NCBI RefSeq assembly: GCF_002127265.1
Contig: NZ_NFUU01000003.1
Coordinates: forward strand, 505,055-569,054
DNA from: Hydrogenophaga sp. IBVHS1
GTDB lineage: Bacteria; Pseudomonadota; Gammaproteobacteria; Burkholderiales; Burkholderiaceae_C
Direction: 5' to 3'
Length of the DNA: 64,000 bases
Part shown: piece after piece, positions 43,547 through 52,700 of the stretch
How positions within the stretch are numbered: position 1 is the first letter of the stretch
Layout of the letters: each line of letters opens with the position of its first letter
Notes under the pieces: model-generated
Told to the model about the DNA's origin: nothing
Databases searched by the model: none
Seen by the model: only the letters and a program-made list of their open reading frames with translations
Position numbers and translations under genes: made by a program

Positions 43547-44815
43547 ATGAAGCACCTCACCGATCCGAATGCCGTCTCCCTTGAAACCCCGGAAGCCAGC
43601 CGCCGCCGCGTGCTGCAGATGATGGGTGCCGCCGGCCTGGCCGGTCTGCCCGCCTGGAGCTTCGGCCAGCCCACTGCGCAGGTCAACACCACCAAGCTGG
43701 CCGTGACCGACACCGAAGTCACCGTCGGGCAGTTGCATTCTTCTACGGGCACGATGGCGATTTCGGAAACGGGTTCCATCCAGGCCGAGCAGCTCGCCAT
43801 CGACGAGATCAACGCGATGGGCGGCATCCTGGGTCGCAAGATCAAGGTGATCAAGGAAGACGGCGCCTCCGACTGGCCGACCTTCGCGGAAAAATCGAAG
43901 AAGCTGCTGATCAACGACCGCTGCGCCGCCGTGTTCGGCTGCTGGACCAGCGCTTCGCGCAAGGCCGTGCTGCCGGTGTTCGAGAAGGAAAACGGCCTGC
44001 TGTACTACCCCACGTTCTACGAAGGCCTGGAGCAATCCAAGAACGTGATCTACACCGGCCAGGAAGCCACACAGCAGATTCTGTACAGCCTGGACTGGGC
44101 ACAGAAAGAGAAGAAAGCCAAGACCTTCTTCCTGATCGGTTCCGACTACATCTGGCCGCGCACCTCGATGAAGATCGCGCGCAAGCACATCGAGAACTTC
44201 CAGAAGGGCAAGGTGGTGGGCGAGGAGTACTACCCGCTGGGCAGCACCAACTTCGGCTCGCTGATGAACAAGATCAAGCTGCAGAAGCCCGACTGCATCT
44301 TCGCCGCCGTGGTCGGTGGCTCCAACGTGGCCTTCTACAAGGCGCTCAAGGCAGCCGGCATCACCGGCGACAAGCAACTGCTGGTGACGCTCTCGGTGAC
44401 CGAGGATGAAATGACCGGCGTGGGCGGTGAAAACTTCCAGGGCTTCTACTCGTCCATGAAGTACTTCCAGTCGCTCGACAACGAGAACAACAAGAAGTTC
44501 GTGGCCGCATTCAAGGCCAAGTACGGCAAAGACGCCGTGATCGGCGACGTGACGCAGGCCGGCTACCTCGGCCCCTGGCTGTGGAAGGCCGCGGTGGAGA
44601 AGGCCAAGAGCTTCGACGTGGACAAGGTGGTGGCCGCCTCGCGCACCGGCATCGAGCTCAAGACCGCACCCGAAGGCTACGTGAAGCTCGACCCGAACCA
44701 CCACCTGTGGAGCAAGTCGCGCATCGCCATGGGCATGCCGGACGCGACGTTCAAGGTCGTAGCCGAGTCACCAGAGTTGATCAAGCCCGATCCATTCCCC
44801 AAGGGTTATCAGTAA
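43547..44815 (+). CDS. urtA: Urea/short-chain amide ABC transporter substrate-binding protein
   Basis: A 422-residue periplasmic binding protein of the HAAT/UrtA family, equivalent to FmdD of amide-using methylotrophs. The N-terminus has a twin-arginine-like signal (SRRRVLQMMGAAGLAGLPAW, cleaved near FGQ). The binding domain has VTVGQLHSSTGTMAISE and GCWTSASRKAVLPVFE, typical of urea/amide binders. It is first of a tight transport and hydrolysis operon. Urea or formamide/acetamide are equally plausible ligands by family; the downstream formamidase and amidase favour amides. Confidence 0.9.
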   Translation: MKHLTDPNAVSLETPEASRRRVLQMMGAAGLAGLPAWSFGQPTAQVNTTKLAVTDTEVTVGQLHSSTGTMAISETGSIQAEQLAIDEINAMGGILGRKIKVIKEDGASDWPTFAEKSKKLLINDRCAAVFGCWTSASRKAVLPVFEKENGLLYYPTFYEGLEQSKNVIYTGQEATQQILYSLDWAQKEKKAKTFFLIGSDYIWPRTSMKIARKHIENFQKGKVVGEEYYPLGSTNFGSLMNKIKLQKPDCIFAAVVGGSNVAFYKALKAAGITGDKQLLVTLSVTEDEMTGVGGENFQGFYSSMKYFQSLDNENNKKFVAAFKAKYGKDAVIGDVTQAGYLGPWLWKAAVEKAKSFDVDKVVAASRTGIELKTAPEGYVKLDPNHHLWSKSRIAMGMPDATFKVVAESPELIKPDPFPKGYQ

Positions 44816-44875
44816 GCCCACCCACGCCGCGGCGCGCGTGCGCCGCGGTGCGTCCCTTTGCCTTGGAGATCTGAA

Positions 44876-45790
44876 ATGAGTTTCAACGACCTGCTCAACA
44901 TCGGCCTGATGCAGGGCTTCGCGGGCCTGAGCCTCTTTGCGGTGCTGCTGCTCATGGGGCTGGGCCTGGCCATCATCTTCGGGCAGATGGGCGTGATCAA
45001 CATGGCGCATGGCGAGTTCATGACCATCGGTGCCTACACCATCTTTCTCGGCTCCACGCTCGCCAACTCCATCAGTCCCGGCGCCGTGGCCGCCTACTTT
45101 CCGTTTGCCATCGTCGCGGCCTTCGTGTTCGCCTTCGCCGCTGGCTGGTTCATCGAGTGGGCGCTGATCCGCCACCTGTACAAGCGCCCGCTCGACACGC
45201 TGCTCGCCACCTGGGGCATCAGCCTGGCGATGCAGCAATGCTTTCGCACTTTCATCGGGCCGAAGGAAGTGAGCCCCACGCTGCCCGACTGGCTGCTGGG
45301 CTCGTGGGCACCCGCCGAGGGCCTGGACATCCCCATCAACGGCATGTTCGTGCTCGCCCTCACCGCGGTCGTCACGTGTGGCGTGCTGATTGCCCTGCAC
45401 AAGAGTCGCTGGGGTCTGCGGGTGCGCGCCACGGTGAGCAACCGGGTGATGGCCAACGCCACCGGCATCGACACGAAAAAGACCGATCGCCTCACCTTCG
45501 CCATTGGCTGTGGCATTGCCGGCGTGGCGGGTGCGGCCTTCACCACCATTGGCTCCACCGGCCCCACCTCGGGCTCGCTCTACATCGTCGACGCTTTCCT
45601 GGTCGTCACCTTCGGCGGCGCGGCCAGTCTGCTGGGCACCGTGGTGTCCGCCTTCGGCATCGCGCAGACGCAATCGATCACCGAATTTTTCATGGCCGGC
45701 TCCATGGCCAAGATGCTCACGCTCTCGCTCATCGTGGTGATCCTGATGCTGCGTCCGCAAGGCTTGTTCGCATCCAAAGTGCGTCGCTGA
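44876..45790 (+). CDS. urtB: Urea/amide ABC transporter permease (LivH type)
   Basis: A 304-residue branched-chain-type permease with about eight hydrophobic helices. Family stretches are LGLAIIFGQMGVINMAHGEFM near 35-55 and TGIDTKKTDRLTFAIGCGIAG near 200-220. GGAG lies eight bases upstream of the ATG at 44876. It pairs with the next gene to form the membrane channel. Confidence 0.92.
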   Translation: MSFNDLLNIGLMQGFAGLSLFAVLLLMGLGLAIIFGQMGVINMAHGEFMTIGAYTIFLGSTLANSISPGAVAAYFPFAIVAAFVFAFAAGWFIEWALIRHLYKRPLDTLLATWGISLAMQQCFRTFIGPKEVSPTLPDWLLGSWAPAEGLDIPINGMFVLALTAVVTCGVLIALHKSRWGLRVRATVSNRVMANATGIDTKKTDRLTFAIGCGIAGVAGAAFTTIGSTGPTSGSLYIVDAFLVVTFGGAASLLGTVVSAFGIAQTQSITEFFMAGSMAKMLTLSLIVVILMLRPQGLFASKVRR

Positions 45791-45814
45791 ATTTTTGACT
45801 CCCGGAGTACGTTC

Positions 45815-47020
45815 ATGAACGCCCTGAAAGCCTGGATCCTTCGCTACCAGCTCGCCAGCCTGGTGCTGCTGACGGTGCTGCTCGCGGTGGTATTGCCACT
45901 CAGCCTCGACATCTTCCGACTCAACCTGGTGGGCAAATACCTCACCTACGCGTTTGTCGCCATCGGCCTGGTGATGCTCTGGGGCTACGGCGGTGTGCTG
46001 AGCCTCGGGCAGGGCGTGTTCTTCGGCCTCGGCGGCTACGCCATGGCCATGTTCCTCAAACTCGAAGCCTCAGACCCCGAGAGCACCAAGATCCAGTCCA
46101 CCCCCGGCATTCCAGACTTCATGGACTGGAACCAGATCACCGAGCTGCCCGCGTTCTGGGTGCCGTTCAAGAGCTTTCCGTTCGCACTGGCCGCCGTCAT
46201 CGTGGTGCCCACGCTGCTGGCCTGGCTCATCAGCTTCGCCATGTTCAAGCGCCGCGTCGGTGGCGTGTATTTCGCCATCATCACGCAGGCGGTGGCGCTC
46301 ATCCTCACCGTGGCCATCATCGGCCAGCAGGGTTACACCGGCGGCGTGAACGGCATGACCGACCTCAAGACGCTGATGGGCTGGGACACCCGCACCGACA
46401 GCGCCAAGTACATCCTGTACTACGTCTGCGTGGGCATGCTGGTGCTGTCCATGGTGGTGTGCCGCTGGATTCAGACCAGCAAGCTCGGCACGTTGCTGCT
46501 GGCCATGCGCGACAAGGAAGACCGTGTGCGTTTCTCGGGCTACGACGTGGCCGACTTCCGCATCTTCGTGTTCTGCCTGGCCGCCGCGCTGTCCGGCATC
46601 GGCGGCGCGCTGTTCACGCTGCAGGTGGGCTTCATGTCACCCAGCTTCGTGGGCATCGTGCCTTCCATCGAGATGGTGATCTACGCCGCCGTGGGCGGGC
46701 GCATGAGCCTGGTGGGCGCGGTCTACGGCACGTTGCTGGTCAACGCCGGCAAGACCTTCTTCTCCGAGAGCTTCCCGGACCTCTGGCTGTTCCTCATGGC
46801 CGGCCTCTTTATCGGAGTGACCATGGCCTTTCCCATGGGCCTTGCAGGCGTGTGGGAAGAACGCATCGTGCCCTGGTGGAAGGGTCGCCGTGCCGCGCTG
46901 CGCGATGCCTCTGCCTCGCGCCCCCAGCCGCCTTCGCCACCGCCCCACGCGCCCATGATGAAGCAACCCCCCACGACCACCGTGAAGCTGCCCGAAGGCA
47001 CCAGCGGCCAGAGCGTCTAG
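45815..47020 (+). CDS. urtC: Urea/amide ABC transporter permease (LivM type)
   Basis: A 401-residue permease with about ten helices. Signature segments include LWGYGGVLSLGQGVFFGLGGYAMAMF and RFSGYDVADFRIFVFCLAAALSGIGGAL. A cytoplasmic tail of 45 residues is rich in proline and charged residues (RPQPPSPPPHAP) and is not conserved. GGAG precedes the ATG. It is third in the operon. Confidence 0.92.
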   Translation: MNALKAWILRYQLASLVLLTVLLAVVLPLSLDIFRLNLVGKYLTYAFVAIGLVMLWGYGGVLSLGQGVFFGLGGYAMAMFLKLEASDPESTKIQSTPGIPDFMDWNQITELPAFWVPFKSFPFALAAVIVVPTLLAWLISFAMFKRRVGGVYFAIITQAVALILTVAIIGQQGYTGGVNGMTDLKTLMGWDTRTDSAKYILYYVCVGMLVLSMVVCRWIQTSKLGTLLLAMRDKEDRVRFSGYDVADFRIFVFCLAAALSGIGGALFTLQVGFMSPSFVGIVPSIEMVIYAAVGGRMSLVGAVYGTLLVNAGKTFFSESFPDLWLFLMAGLFIGVTMAFPMGLAGVWEERIVPWWKGRRAALRDASASRPQPPSPPPHAPMMKQPPTTTVKLPEGTSGQSV

Positions 47021-47039
47021 GCCACACGGAACACACGAA

Positions 47040-47783
47040 ATGAGCAACACCGACTTCGCCCTTTCCGTGGAAGACCTCACCGTCTCGTTCGACGGCTTCA
47101 AGGCCATCGACGACCTCACGCTCTACATCGACAAGAACGAGCTGCGCGTGATCATCGGCCCCAACGGCGCGGGCAAGACCACGCTGCTGGACCTGATCTG
47201 CGGAAAGACCAAGGCCAGCAGCGGCAGCATCAAGTTCAAGAACCACGAAATCATCCAGGTGGCCGAGCACAAGCGCGTGCGCCTGGGCATTGGCCGCAAG
47301 TTCCAGACGCCTTCGATCTACGAGAACCTCTCGGTGTTCCAGAACCTCGAAGTGTCGTATCCGTCCGGCCGCTCGGTCTGGGGCGCACTCGCCTTCACCG
47401 CCACGGCAGAAATCCAGGCACGCGTGAAAGCCGTGGCGCAGGAGATCAGTCTGGGCGACAAGCTCGACACCGAGGCTGGCCTGCTCTCGCACGGGCAGAA
47501 GCAGTGGCTGGAGATCGGCATGCTGCTGATGCAGGAGCCCGAGCTGCTGATGCTCGATGAACCCATTGCCGGCATGAGCGCGCGGGAGCGCGACCTCACC
47601 GCCGAATTGCTGCAACGCATCTGCCAGAACCGCGCCGTGATCGTGATCGAGCACGACATGGACTTCGTCAAGAAGATCGCCCACAAGGTCACGGTCATGC
47701 ACCAGGGAAAGATCCTGGCCGAGGGTCCCATGGACCAGGTGCAGGCGGACCCGAAGGTCATCGACGTGTACCTCGGCCACTGA
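47040..47783 (+). CDS. urtD: Urea/amide ABC transporter ATPase (UrtD)
   Basis: A 247-residue ATPase with Walker A GPNGAGKTT, Walker B LLMLDEPIAGM and H-loop IVIEHDMDFV. Its signature is LSHGQKQWLEIG instead of LSGGQ, which is characteristic of the UrtD subgroup and supports the urea/amide assignment. It works as a heterodimer with the next gene product. Confidence 0.93.
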   Translation: MSNTDFALSVEDLTVSFDGFKAIDDLTLYIDKNELRVIIGPNGAGKTTLLDLICGKTKASSGSIKFKNHEIIQVAEHKRVRLGIGRKFQTPSIYENLSVFQNLEVSYPSGRSVWGALAFTATAEIQARVKAVAQEISLGDKLDTEAGLLSHGQKQWLEIGMLLMQEPELLMLDEPIAGMSARERDLTAELLQRICQNRAVIVIEHDMDFVKKIAHKVTVMHQGKILAEGPMDQVQADPKVIDVYLGH

Positions 47784-47793
47784 AGGAACCACC

Positions 47794-48483
47794 ATGCTGA
47801 AAGTCAAGGACCTCGTCGTCGCCTACGGCCAGAGCCAGGCCCTGCACGGTCTCTCTTTTGAGACGCGCGAGAACGAATGCGTGGCCATCATGGGCCGCAA
47901 CGGCATGGGCAAGACCACGCTGTTCAAGAGCCTCATGGGCGTGCTGCCCACCAAGACTGGCCATGTCTCGATCGCGGGCCAGGACGTGACGAACGACGAG
48001 AGTTTCAAGCGTGTGGCCAAGGGCCTGGCCTACGTGCCGCAGGGCCGCATGATCTTCCCCACCCTCACGGTGGAAGAGAACATCCAGACCGGACTGGAGA
48101 ACGCGAAGGATCGCACCATTCCGGAAGAGATCTACGCGCTGTTCCCGGTGCTGTGGGATATGCGCCGGCGCAAGGGCGGCAATCTCTCGGGTGGCCAGCA
48201 GCAGCAGCTCGCCATTGCGCGCGCGCTCGTCACCGACCCCAAGGTGCTGCTGCTCGACGAGCCCACCGAGGGCATCCAGCCGTCCATCATCAAGGACATC
48301 GCCAAGGCGCTCAACGAGATCCGCAAGATGCGCAAGATCACCATCGTGGTCTCCGAGCAGGTGCTGTCGTTCGCCATGGATGTCGCTGACCGGCTGTTCG
48401 TCATCGAAGGTGGTCGCCTGGTGCACGAGACCGAGCGCGGCGACACCGACCAGCAGCGCATCAAGTCCTACCTGTCTGTCTGA
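47794..48483 (+). CDS. urtE: Urea/amide ABC transporter ATPase (UrtE)
   Basis: A 229-residue ATPase with Walker A GRNGMGKTT, signature LSGGQQQQLAIARAL, and Walker B VLLLDEPTEGIQPS. It starts 10 bp after urtD and completes the five-subunit importer. Confidence 0.93.
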   Translation: MLKVKDLVVAYGQSQALHGLSFETRENECVAIMGRNGMGKTTLFKSLMGVLPTKTGHVSIAGQDVTNDESFKRVAKGLAYVPQGRMIFPTLTVEENIQTGLENAKDRTIPEEIYALFPVLWDMRRRKGGNLSGGQQQQLAIARALVTDPKVLLLDEPTEGIQPSIIKDIAKALNEIRKMRKITIVVSEQVLSFAMDVADRLFVIEGGRLVHETERGDTDQQRIKSYLSV

Positions 48484-48525
48484 TCCCCACCCTTTCCCTG
48501 TCCACCATCGAAGGAGCAACACGCC

Positions 48526-49752
48526 ATGGCCGAAACGCTGATCAAGGTCGACCTCACGAAGTCACCGCTGGAAAACGAGAACATCCACAACCGCTGGCAC
48601 CCTGACATCCCCATGGCCTGCTGGGTCAAGCCGGGGGATGAATTCATTCTGGAAACCTTCGACTGGACGGGTGGCTTCATCAAGAACAACGACAGCGCCG
48701 ACGACGTGCGCGACATCGACCTGACGACGGTGCATTACCTGAGCGGCCCGGTGGGTGTGAAGGGGGCCGAACCTGGCGACCTGCTGGTGGTGGACCTGCT
48801 GGACATCGGCGCCAAGGAAGACAGCCTCTGGGGCTTCAACGGCTTCTTCAGCAAGAAAAACGGTGGCGGTTTCCTGACCGAACATTTCCCGCAGGCCCAG
48901 AAATCCATCTGGGATTTCCACGGCATGTTCACCAGCTCGCGCCACGTGCCCGGCGTGAAGTACGCGGGGCTGATCCACCCCGGCCTCATCGGCTGTCTGC
49001 CCGACCCCAGGATGCTGGAGATGTGGAACACGCGCGAGCAGGCGCTGATCGATTCCGACCCCGCCACCAGCGGCCTGGCCAACCCGCCCTTTGCCGGCAC
49101 GGCGCACATGGGCAAGATGACCGGTGCCGCGCGCGACAAGGCCGCCGCCGAAGGCGCGCGCACCGTGCCGCCGCGCGAGCACGGTGGCAACTGCGACATC
49201 AAGGACCTCTCCCGCGGCGCCAAGGTGTTCTTCCCGGTCTACGTGGAAGGCGCGGGCCTTTCCGTGGGCGACCTGCACTTCAGCCAGGGTGATGGCGAGA
49301 TCACCTTCTGCGGCGCTATCGAGATGGCGGGCTGGGTGCACATGAAGGTCACGCTCATCAAGGGCGGCATGGCCAAGTACGGCATCAAGAACCCGATCTT
49401 CAAGCCCAGCCCGATCACGCCCACCTACAACGACTACGTGATTTTTGAAGGCATCAGCGTGGATGAGAGCGGCAGGCAGTACTACCTCGACGTGAACGTG
49501 GCCTACCGCCAGGCCTGCCTGAACGCCATCGAGTACCTGAAGAAGTTTGGCTACTCGGGCGCGCAGGCTTACTCCATCCTCGGCACCGCGCCGGTGCAGG
49601 GCCACATCAGCGGCGTGGTCGACGTGCCCAACGCCTGCGCCACGCTGTGGCTGCCCACCCAGATCTTCGACTTCGACATCAACCCCAACGCCAGCGGCCC
49701 GATCAAGCACATCGACGGCTCGATCCAGATGCCGCTGTCGCCCGACAAGTAA
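48526..49752 (+). CDS. fmdA: Formamidase (FmdA/AmdA family)
   Basis: A 408-residue acetamidase/formamidase-family enzyme that hydrolyses formamide to formate and ammonia. Family stretches include NRWHPDIPMACWVKPGDEF near the start, HHL-type metal-binding context replaced by TVHYLSGPVGVKGAEPGDLL, and the conserved GGNCDIKDLSRGAKVFFPVYVEGA. Length is typical (about 400). AAGGAG precedes the ATG. It lies 42 bp after the transporter genes, so import and hydrolysis are co-expressed. Confidence 0.93.
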   Translation: MAETLIKVDLTKSPLENENIHNRWHPDIPMACWVKPGDEFILETFDWTGGFIKNNDSADDVRDIDLTTVHYLSGPVGVKGAEPGDLLVVDLLDIGAKEDSLWGFNGFFSKKNGGGFLTEHFPQAQKSIWDFHGMFTSSRHVPGVKYAGLIHPGLIGCLPDPRMLEMWNTREQALIDSDPATSGLANPPFAGTAHMGKMTGAARDKAAAEGARTVPPREHGGNCDIKDLSRGAKVFFPVYVEGAGLSVGDLHFSQGDGEITFCGAIEMAGWVHMKVTLIKGGMAKYGIKNPIFKPSPITPTYNDYVIFEGISVDESGRQYYLDVNVAYRQACLNAIEYLKKFGYSGAQAYSILGTAPVQGHISGVVDVPNACATLWLPTQIFDFDINPNASGPIKHIDGSIQMPLSPDK

Positions 49753-49757
49753 ATTCC

Positions 49758-49830
49758 ACCCCCGCGCCGCTTCGCGTCACCCCCTCAAGGGGGCCACACC
49801 TACGGCCCGGCAAAGCCGGTTCGGTGGTGC
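49758..49830. repeat. Dispersed GC-rich repeat between fmdA and fmdB
   Basis: CCCCCGCGCCGCTTCGCGTC then ACCCCCTCAAGGGGG, followed by GGCCCGGCAAAGCCGGTTC, repeats the element found at 18721. Nested GC palindromes could form a hairpin and act as an attenuator or mRNA-stabilising element between the two cistrons. Confidence 0.65.
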
Positions 49831-49866
49831 GTGCTGGCGAAGACACGCGAACCAAGGAGCTTGAAT

Positions 49867-50208
49867 ATGCCGACCTACGACTACGACTGCCCGTCCTGCG
49901 GTGGCTTCGATGCGTTCCGCTCTTTGAGTGAGCGCAACGAGCCAGCGACCTGCCCGGACTGCGGCACGGCTTCGGCGCGCGTGTTTGTGACCGCGCCGCG
50001 CCTGGCGCTCATGGACAGCGGCACGCGCTCGGCCATGGGTGTGAACGAGCGTGCGCGGCACGAGCCCAAGCGCTCGGGCGACTATGCGCGCCTGAAGCAC
50101 CCGGCCGGCTGTGGGTGCTGCAGCACCGGCCGCAGCAAGGCGACGGTAACGGCACCGAACGGCGCAAAGGCCTTCCCCAGCAAACGCCCCTGGATGATCA
50201 GTCACTGA
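49867..50208 (+). CDS. fmdB: FmdB zinc-ribbon protein
   Basis: A 113-residue protein with the FmdB zinc ribbon at its N-terminus: MPTYDYDCPSC (C8, C11) and CPDCG (C29, C32). The tail is basic and has an extra Cys cluster (GCGCCS). In amide-using methylotrophs FmdB is encoded with formamidase and was proposed to regulate it; its true role is unsettled. AAGGAG lies eight bases before the ATG. Its 3' end overlaps a convergent gene by seven bases. Confidence 0.9.
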   Translation: MPTYDYDCPSCGGFDAFRSLSERNEPATCPDCGTASARVFVTAPRLALMDSGTRSAMGVNERARHEPKRSGDYARLKHPAGCGCCSTGRSKATVTAPNGAKAFPSKRPWMISH

Positions 50209-50711
50209 GCACGTCGGGGCCGAACTCCGGTCCCCGCGCGAACCAGCGGCCCATCGGCGGCAGGCAGCTGGCGCACCGGCACGGTGACGATCACGGTGCT
50301 GTGCTGGCGTCGTTCCTTCAGGTCGCCGTGGGCTTCGATGCGCAGTCCAAGTTCACCACCGCCGTCTGCCAGGCCGCGCAGCAGGTCGGCCACGGGAATG
50401 TGGCAGTCCCACGACCCCGGGTCCCGTGGACCGCAGGCCACGTGGGGGCGCAGGCGTGCCGGCCCGTCGGGGGTGCGGCGCACGAAGGGAAACACGTTGA
50501 CCTGCTCCAGCGGGTCGGTGGCGATGAAGGTGAGCGTGAGGCGGGTCGAGGCTTCACCCAGGCTGGTGGGCGTCACGCCAAAGACGACGAAAGGGGCGTC
50601 GTTCGAGAGGTACTGGGTGACCGACGGATGCCCGTCCAGCGACGCGTGTGACTCGGCTGCCACGGCCGCCAGCAGGATCGCGCTCGCCAGCATCGCGTTC
50701 GCGGTTCGCAT
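50202..50711 (-). CDS. Hypothetical secreted protein
   Basis: A 169-residue protein with a signal peptide (MRTANAMLASAILLAAVAAESHA). A beta-rich mature part has two cysteines (HVACGPRDPGSWDCHI) that could form a disulfide. GAGGAGA precedes the ATG at 50711. It is divergent from amiE and its 5' region includes the same palindromic site, so it may belong to the amide regulon. No family recognised. Confidence 0.7.
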   Translation of the reverse strand: MRTANAMLASAILLAAVAAESHASLDGHPSVTQYLSNDAPFVVFGVTPTSLGEASTRLTLTFIATDPLEQVNVFPFVRRTPDGPARLRPHVACGPRDPGSWDCHIPVADLLRGLADGGGELGLRIEAHGDLKERRQHSTVIVTVPVRQLPAADGPLVRAGTGVRPRRAQ

Positions 50712-50757
50712 GTGGGTTGTCTCCTCTTGTGGAGCAGATTCTGACGCCATCGCCGGC

Positions 50758-50773
50758 TACGTCAATTGACGTA
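50758..50773. promoter_or_regulatory. TACGT-N6-ACGTA site upstream of amiE
   Basis: TACGTCAATTGACGTA is a perfect 16-bp palindrome, 72 bp before the amiE start and 47 bp before the divergent secreted-protein gene. It matches the site before urtA in 13 of 16 positions including both outer ACGT blocks. Probable operator of the LuxR-type regulator. Confidence 0.7.
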
Positions 50774-50844
50774 TTCGCCACCTGCGAAGCGCCTCCCACA
50801 ATGACCGAACTCCCATCCATTTCCAACAGCGAGCGCGTACAGCC

Positions 50845-51885
50845 ATGATGCACGGCGACATTTCAAGCAGCAAGGACACGGTCGGTGTGGCCGTGGTGAA
50901 CTACAAGATGCCCCGGCTGCACACCAAGGCCGAGGTGCTGGACAACGCGCGCAAGATCGCGGACATGATCGTCGGCATGAAGTCGGGCCTGCCGGGCATG
51001 GATCTGGTGATCTTTCCCGAGTACAGCACGCACGGCATCATGTACGACGCCAAGGAGATGTACGACACGGCCGCCACCGTGCCCGGCGCGGAGACCGACA
51101 TCTTCGCCGAGGCCTGCCGCAAGGCGAAGGTGTGGGGCGTGTTCTCGCTCACCGGCGAGCAGCACGAGGAGCACCCCTACAAGGCGCCGTACAACACGCT
51201 CATCCTCATGAACGACCAGGGCGAGATCGTGCAGAAGTACCGCAAGATCATGCCGTGGGTGCCCATCGAAGGCTGGTACCCGGGCGACTGCACCTACGTG
51301 AGCGAAGGCCCCAAGGGCCTGAAGATCAGCCTGATCATTTGCGACGACGGCAACTACCCCGAGATCTGGCGCGACTGCGCCATGAAGGGCGCCGAACTGA
51401 TCGTGCGTTGCCAGGGCTACATGTATCCCGCGAAAGACCAGCAGGTGCTGATGGCCAAGGCCATGGCCTGGGCCAACAACACCTATGTGGCGGTCGCCAA
51501 TGCCTCGGGCTTCGACGGCGTGTACAGCTACTTCGGCCACAGCGCGCTGATCGGCTTCGACGGCCGCACGCTCGGCGAATGTGGCGAGGAAGACTACGGC
51601 GTGCAGTACGCCGCGCTCTCCACCAGCCTGATCCGCGACTTCCGCAAAAACGCGCAGAGCGAGAACCACCTCTTCAAGCTGCTGCACCGGGGTTACACCG
51701 GCCTGATCAATTCGCGCGAAGGCGACAAGGGCGTGGCCGCTTGTCCGTATGGTTTTTACGCCAACTGGATCAACGACCCCGAGGGCACGCAAAAGGCGGT
51801 GGAAGCGATCACGCGGCCCATGGTGGGCACGGAGGAATGCCCGATCGAAGGCATTCCCAATCCGTCCACCGCAGGCCACCGCTGA
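50845..51885 (+). CDS. amiE: Aliphatic amidase
   Basis: A 346-residue nitrilase-superfamily enzyme hydrolysing short aliphatic amides (acetamide, propionamide) to acid and ammonia. It is nearly collinear with Pseudomonas Ami[21 protein letters not shown] at the start and the catalytic triad at the same numbers, E59, K134 and C166 ([15 protein letters not shown]). The P. aeruginosa control genes amiC and amiR are absent; the amide-sensing kinase system and the palindrome upstream probably replace them. The start at 50845 follows the family's N-terminus. The AAA+ gene begins two bases after its stop. Confidence 0.96.
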   Translation: MMHGDISSSKDTVGVAVVNYKMPRLHTKAEVLDNARKIADMIVGMKSGLPGMDLVIFPEYSTHGIMYDAKEMYDTAATVPGAETDIFAEACRKAKVWGVFSLTGEQHEEHPYKAPYNTLILMNDQGEIVQKYRKIMPWVPIEGWYPGDCTYVSEGPKGLKISLIICDDGNYPEIWRDCAMKGAELIVRCQGYMYPAKDQQVLMAKAMAWANNTYVAVANASGFDGVYSYFGHSALIGFDGRTLGECGEEDYGVQYAALSTSLIRDFRKNAQSENHLFKLLHRGYTGLINSREGDKGVAACPYGFYANWINDPEGTQKAVEAITRPMVGTEECPIEGIPNPSTAGHR

Positions 51886-51887
51886 AC

Positions 51888-52697
51888 GTGTCTTCCGCCG
51901 ACCCGCTGGCCGACTGGCGCCTGCACGAGCAACCCTTTTACCAGCCAGTGGGCAGCGAGATCGCCGCGTTCGAGGCCGCGCGATCGGCGCGACTGCCGCT
52001 GCTGCTCAAAGGCCCTACCGGCTGCGGCAAGACGCGTTTCGTCGAGCACATGGCCTGGCGCCTGAAGCTGCCCCTGGTGACCGTGGCCTGCCACGAAGAC
52101 CTGAGCGCGGGCGACCTCGCCGGCCGCTGGCTGCTCGACGCCCAGGGCACGCGCTGGATGGACGGCCCGCTCGCGCTCGCCGCGCGCCACGGTGCCATCT
52201 GCTACCTCGATGAACTGCTGGAAGCCCGCGCCGACACCACCGTGCTGCTGCACCCGCTGGCGGACACGCGCCGCGCATTGCCACTGGAACGGCGCGGCGA
52301 GCTGCTGCAGGCGCACCGCGATTTCCAGCTCGTGGTCAGCTACAACCCCGGCTACCAGGGCCTGCACCGGGACCTGAAACCGTCCACGCGGCAGCGCTTC
52401 GTGGCGCTCGGTTTCGACTACCCCGCACCCGCAGCGGAAGCCAGCATCGTGGCTCACGAAGGCGGTGCCGGCGACGAACTGGCCATGCGCCTGGTGCAGC
52501 TCGCCACGCGCACGCGCCACCTGCGCGACGAGGGTCTGGACGAAGGCGTATCCACCCGCATGCTGGTGCACGCCGCGCTGCTGGTGCGCGCCGGCCTCAC
52601 GCCGCACGACGCCGCATTGCAGGCCATCGCCGAGCCGCTGAGCGACGACCCCGACGTGGGCGCCGCGCTTCGCGCTCTGGTGCGCGCGAGCTTCTGA
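51888..52697 (+). CDS. NorQ/CbbQ-type MoxR AAA+ ATPase
   Basis: A 269-residue AAA+ protein of the MoxR/CbbQ/NorQ group. Walker A GPTGCGKT is at 42-49, Walker B-like ICYLDELLEAR near 101-111, and LVVSYNPGYQG carries the sensor-1 asparagine. GTG start at 51888, two bases after amiE. CbbQ and NorQ act with a vWA partner to activate or load metal into Rubisco and nitric oxide reductase. The amiB product of the Pseudomonas amidase operon is also an AAA+ protein, so an amidase-activation role is plausible but unproven. Confidence 0.85.
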   Translation: MSSADPLADWRLHEQPFYQPVGSEIAAFEAARSARLPLLLKGPTGCGKTRFVEHMAWRLKLPLVTVACHEDLSAGDLAGRWLLDAQGTRWMDGPLALAARHGAICYLDELLEARADTTVLLHPLADTRRALPLERRGELLQAHRDFQLVVSYNPGYQGLHRDLKPSTRQRFVALGFDYPAPAAEASIVAHEGGAGDELAMRLVQLATRTRHLRDEGLDEGVSTRMLVHAALLVRAGLTPHDAALQAIAEPLSDDPDVGAALRALVRASF

Positions 52698-52700
52698 ACC

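Noticed and set aside
45804-45822. TACGTTCATGAACG near the urtC start considered as a third regulator site
   Set aside because: Only one half fits TACGT-N6-ACGTA, and it overlaps the ribosome site and start codon inside an operon.
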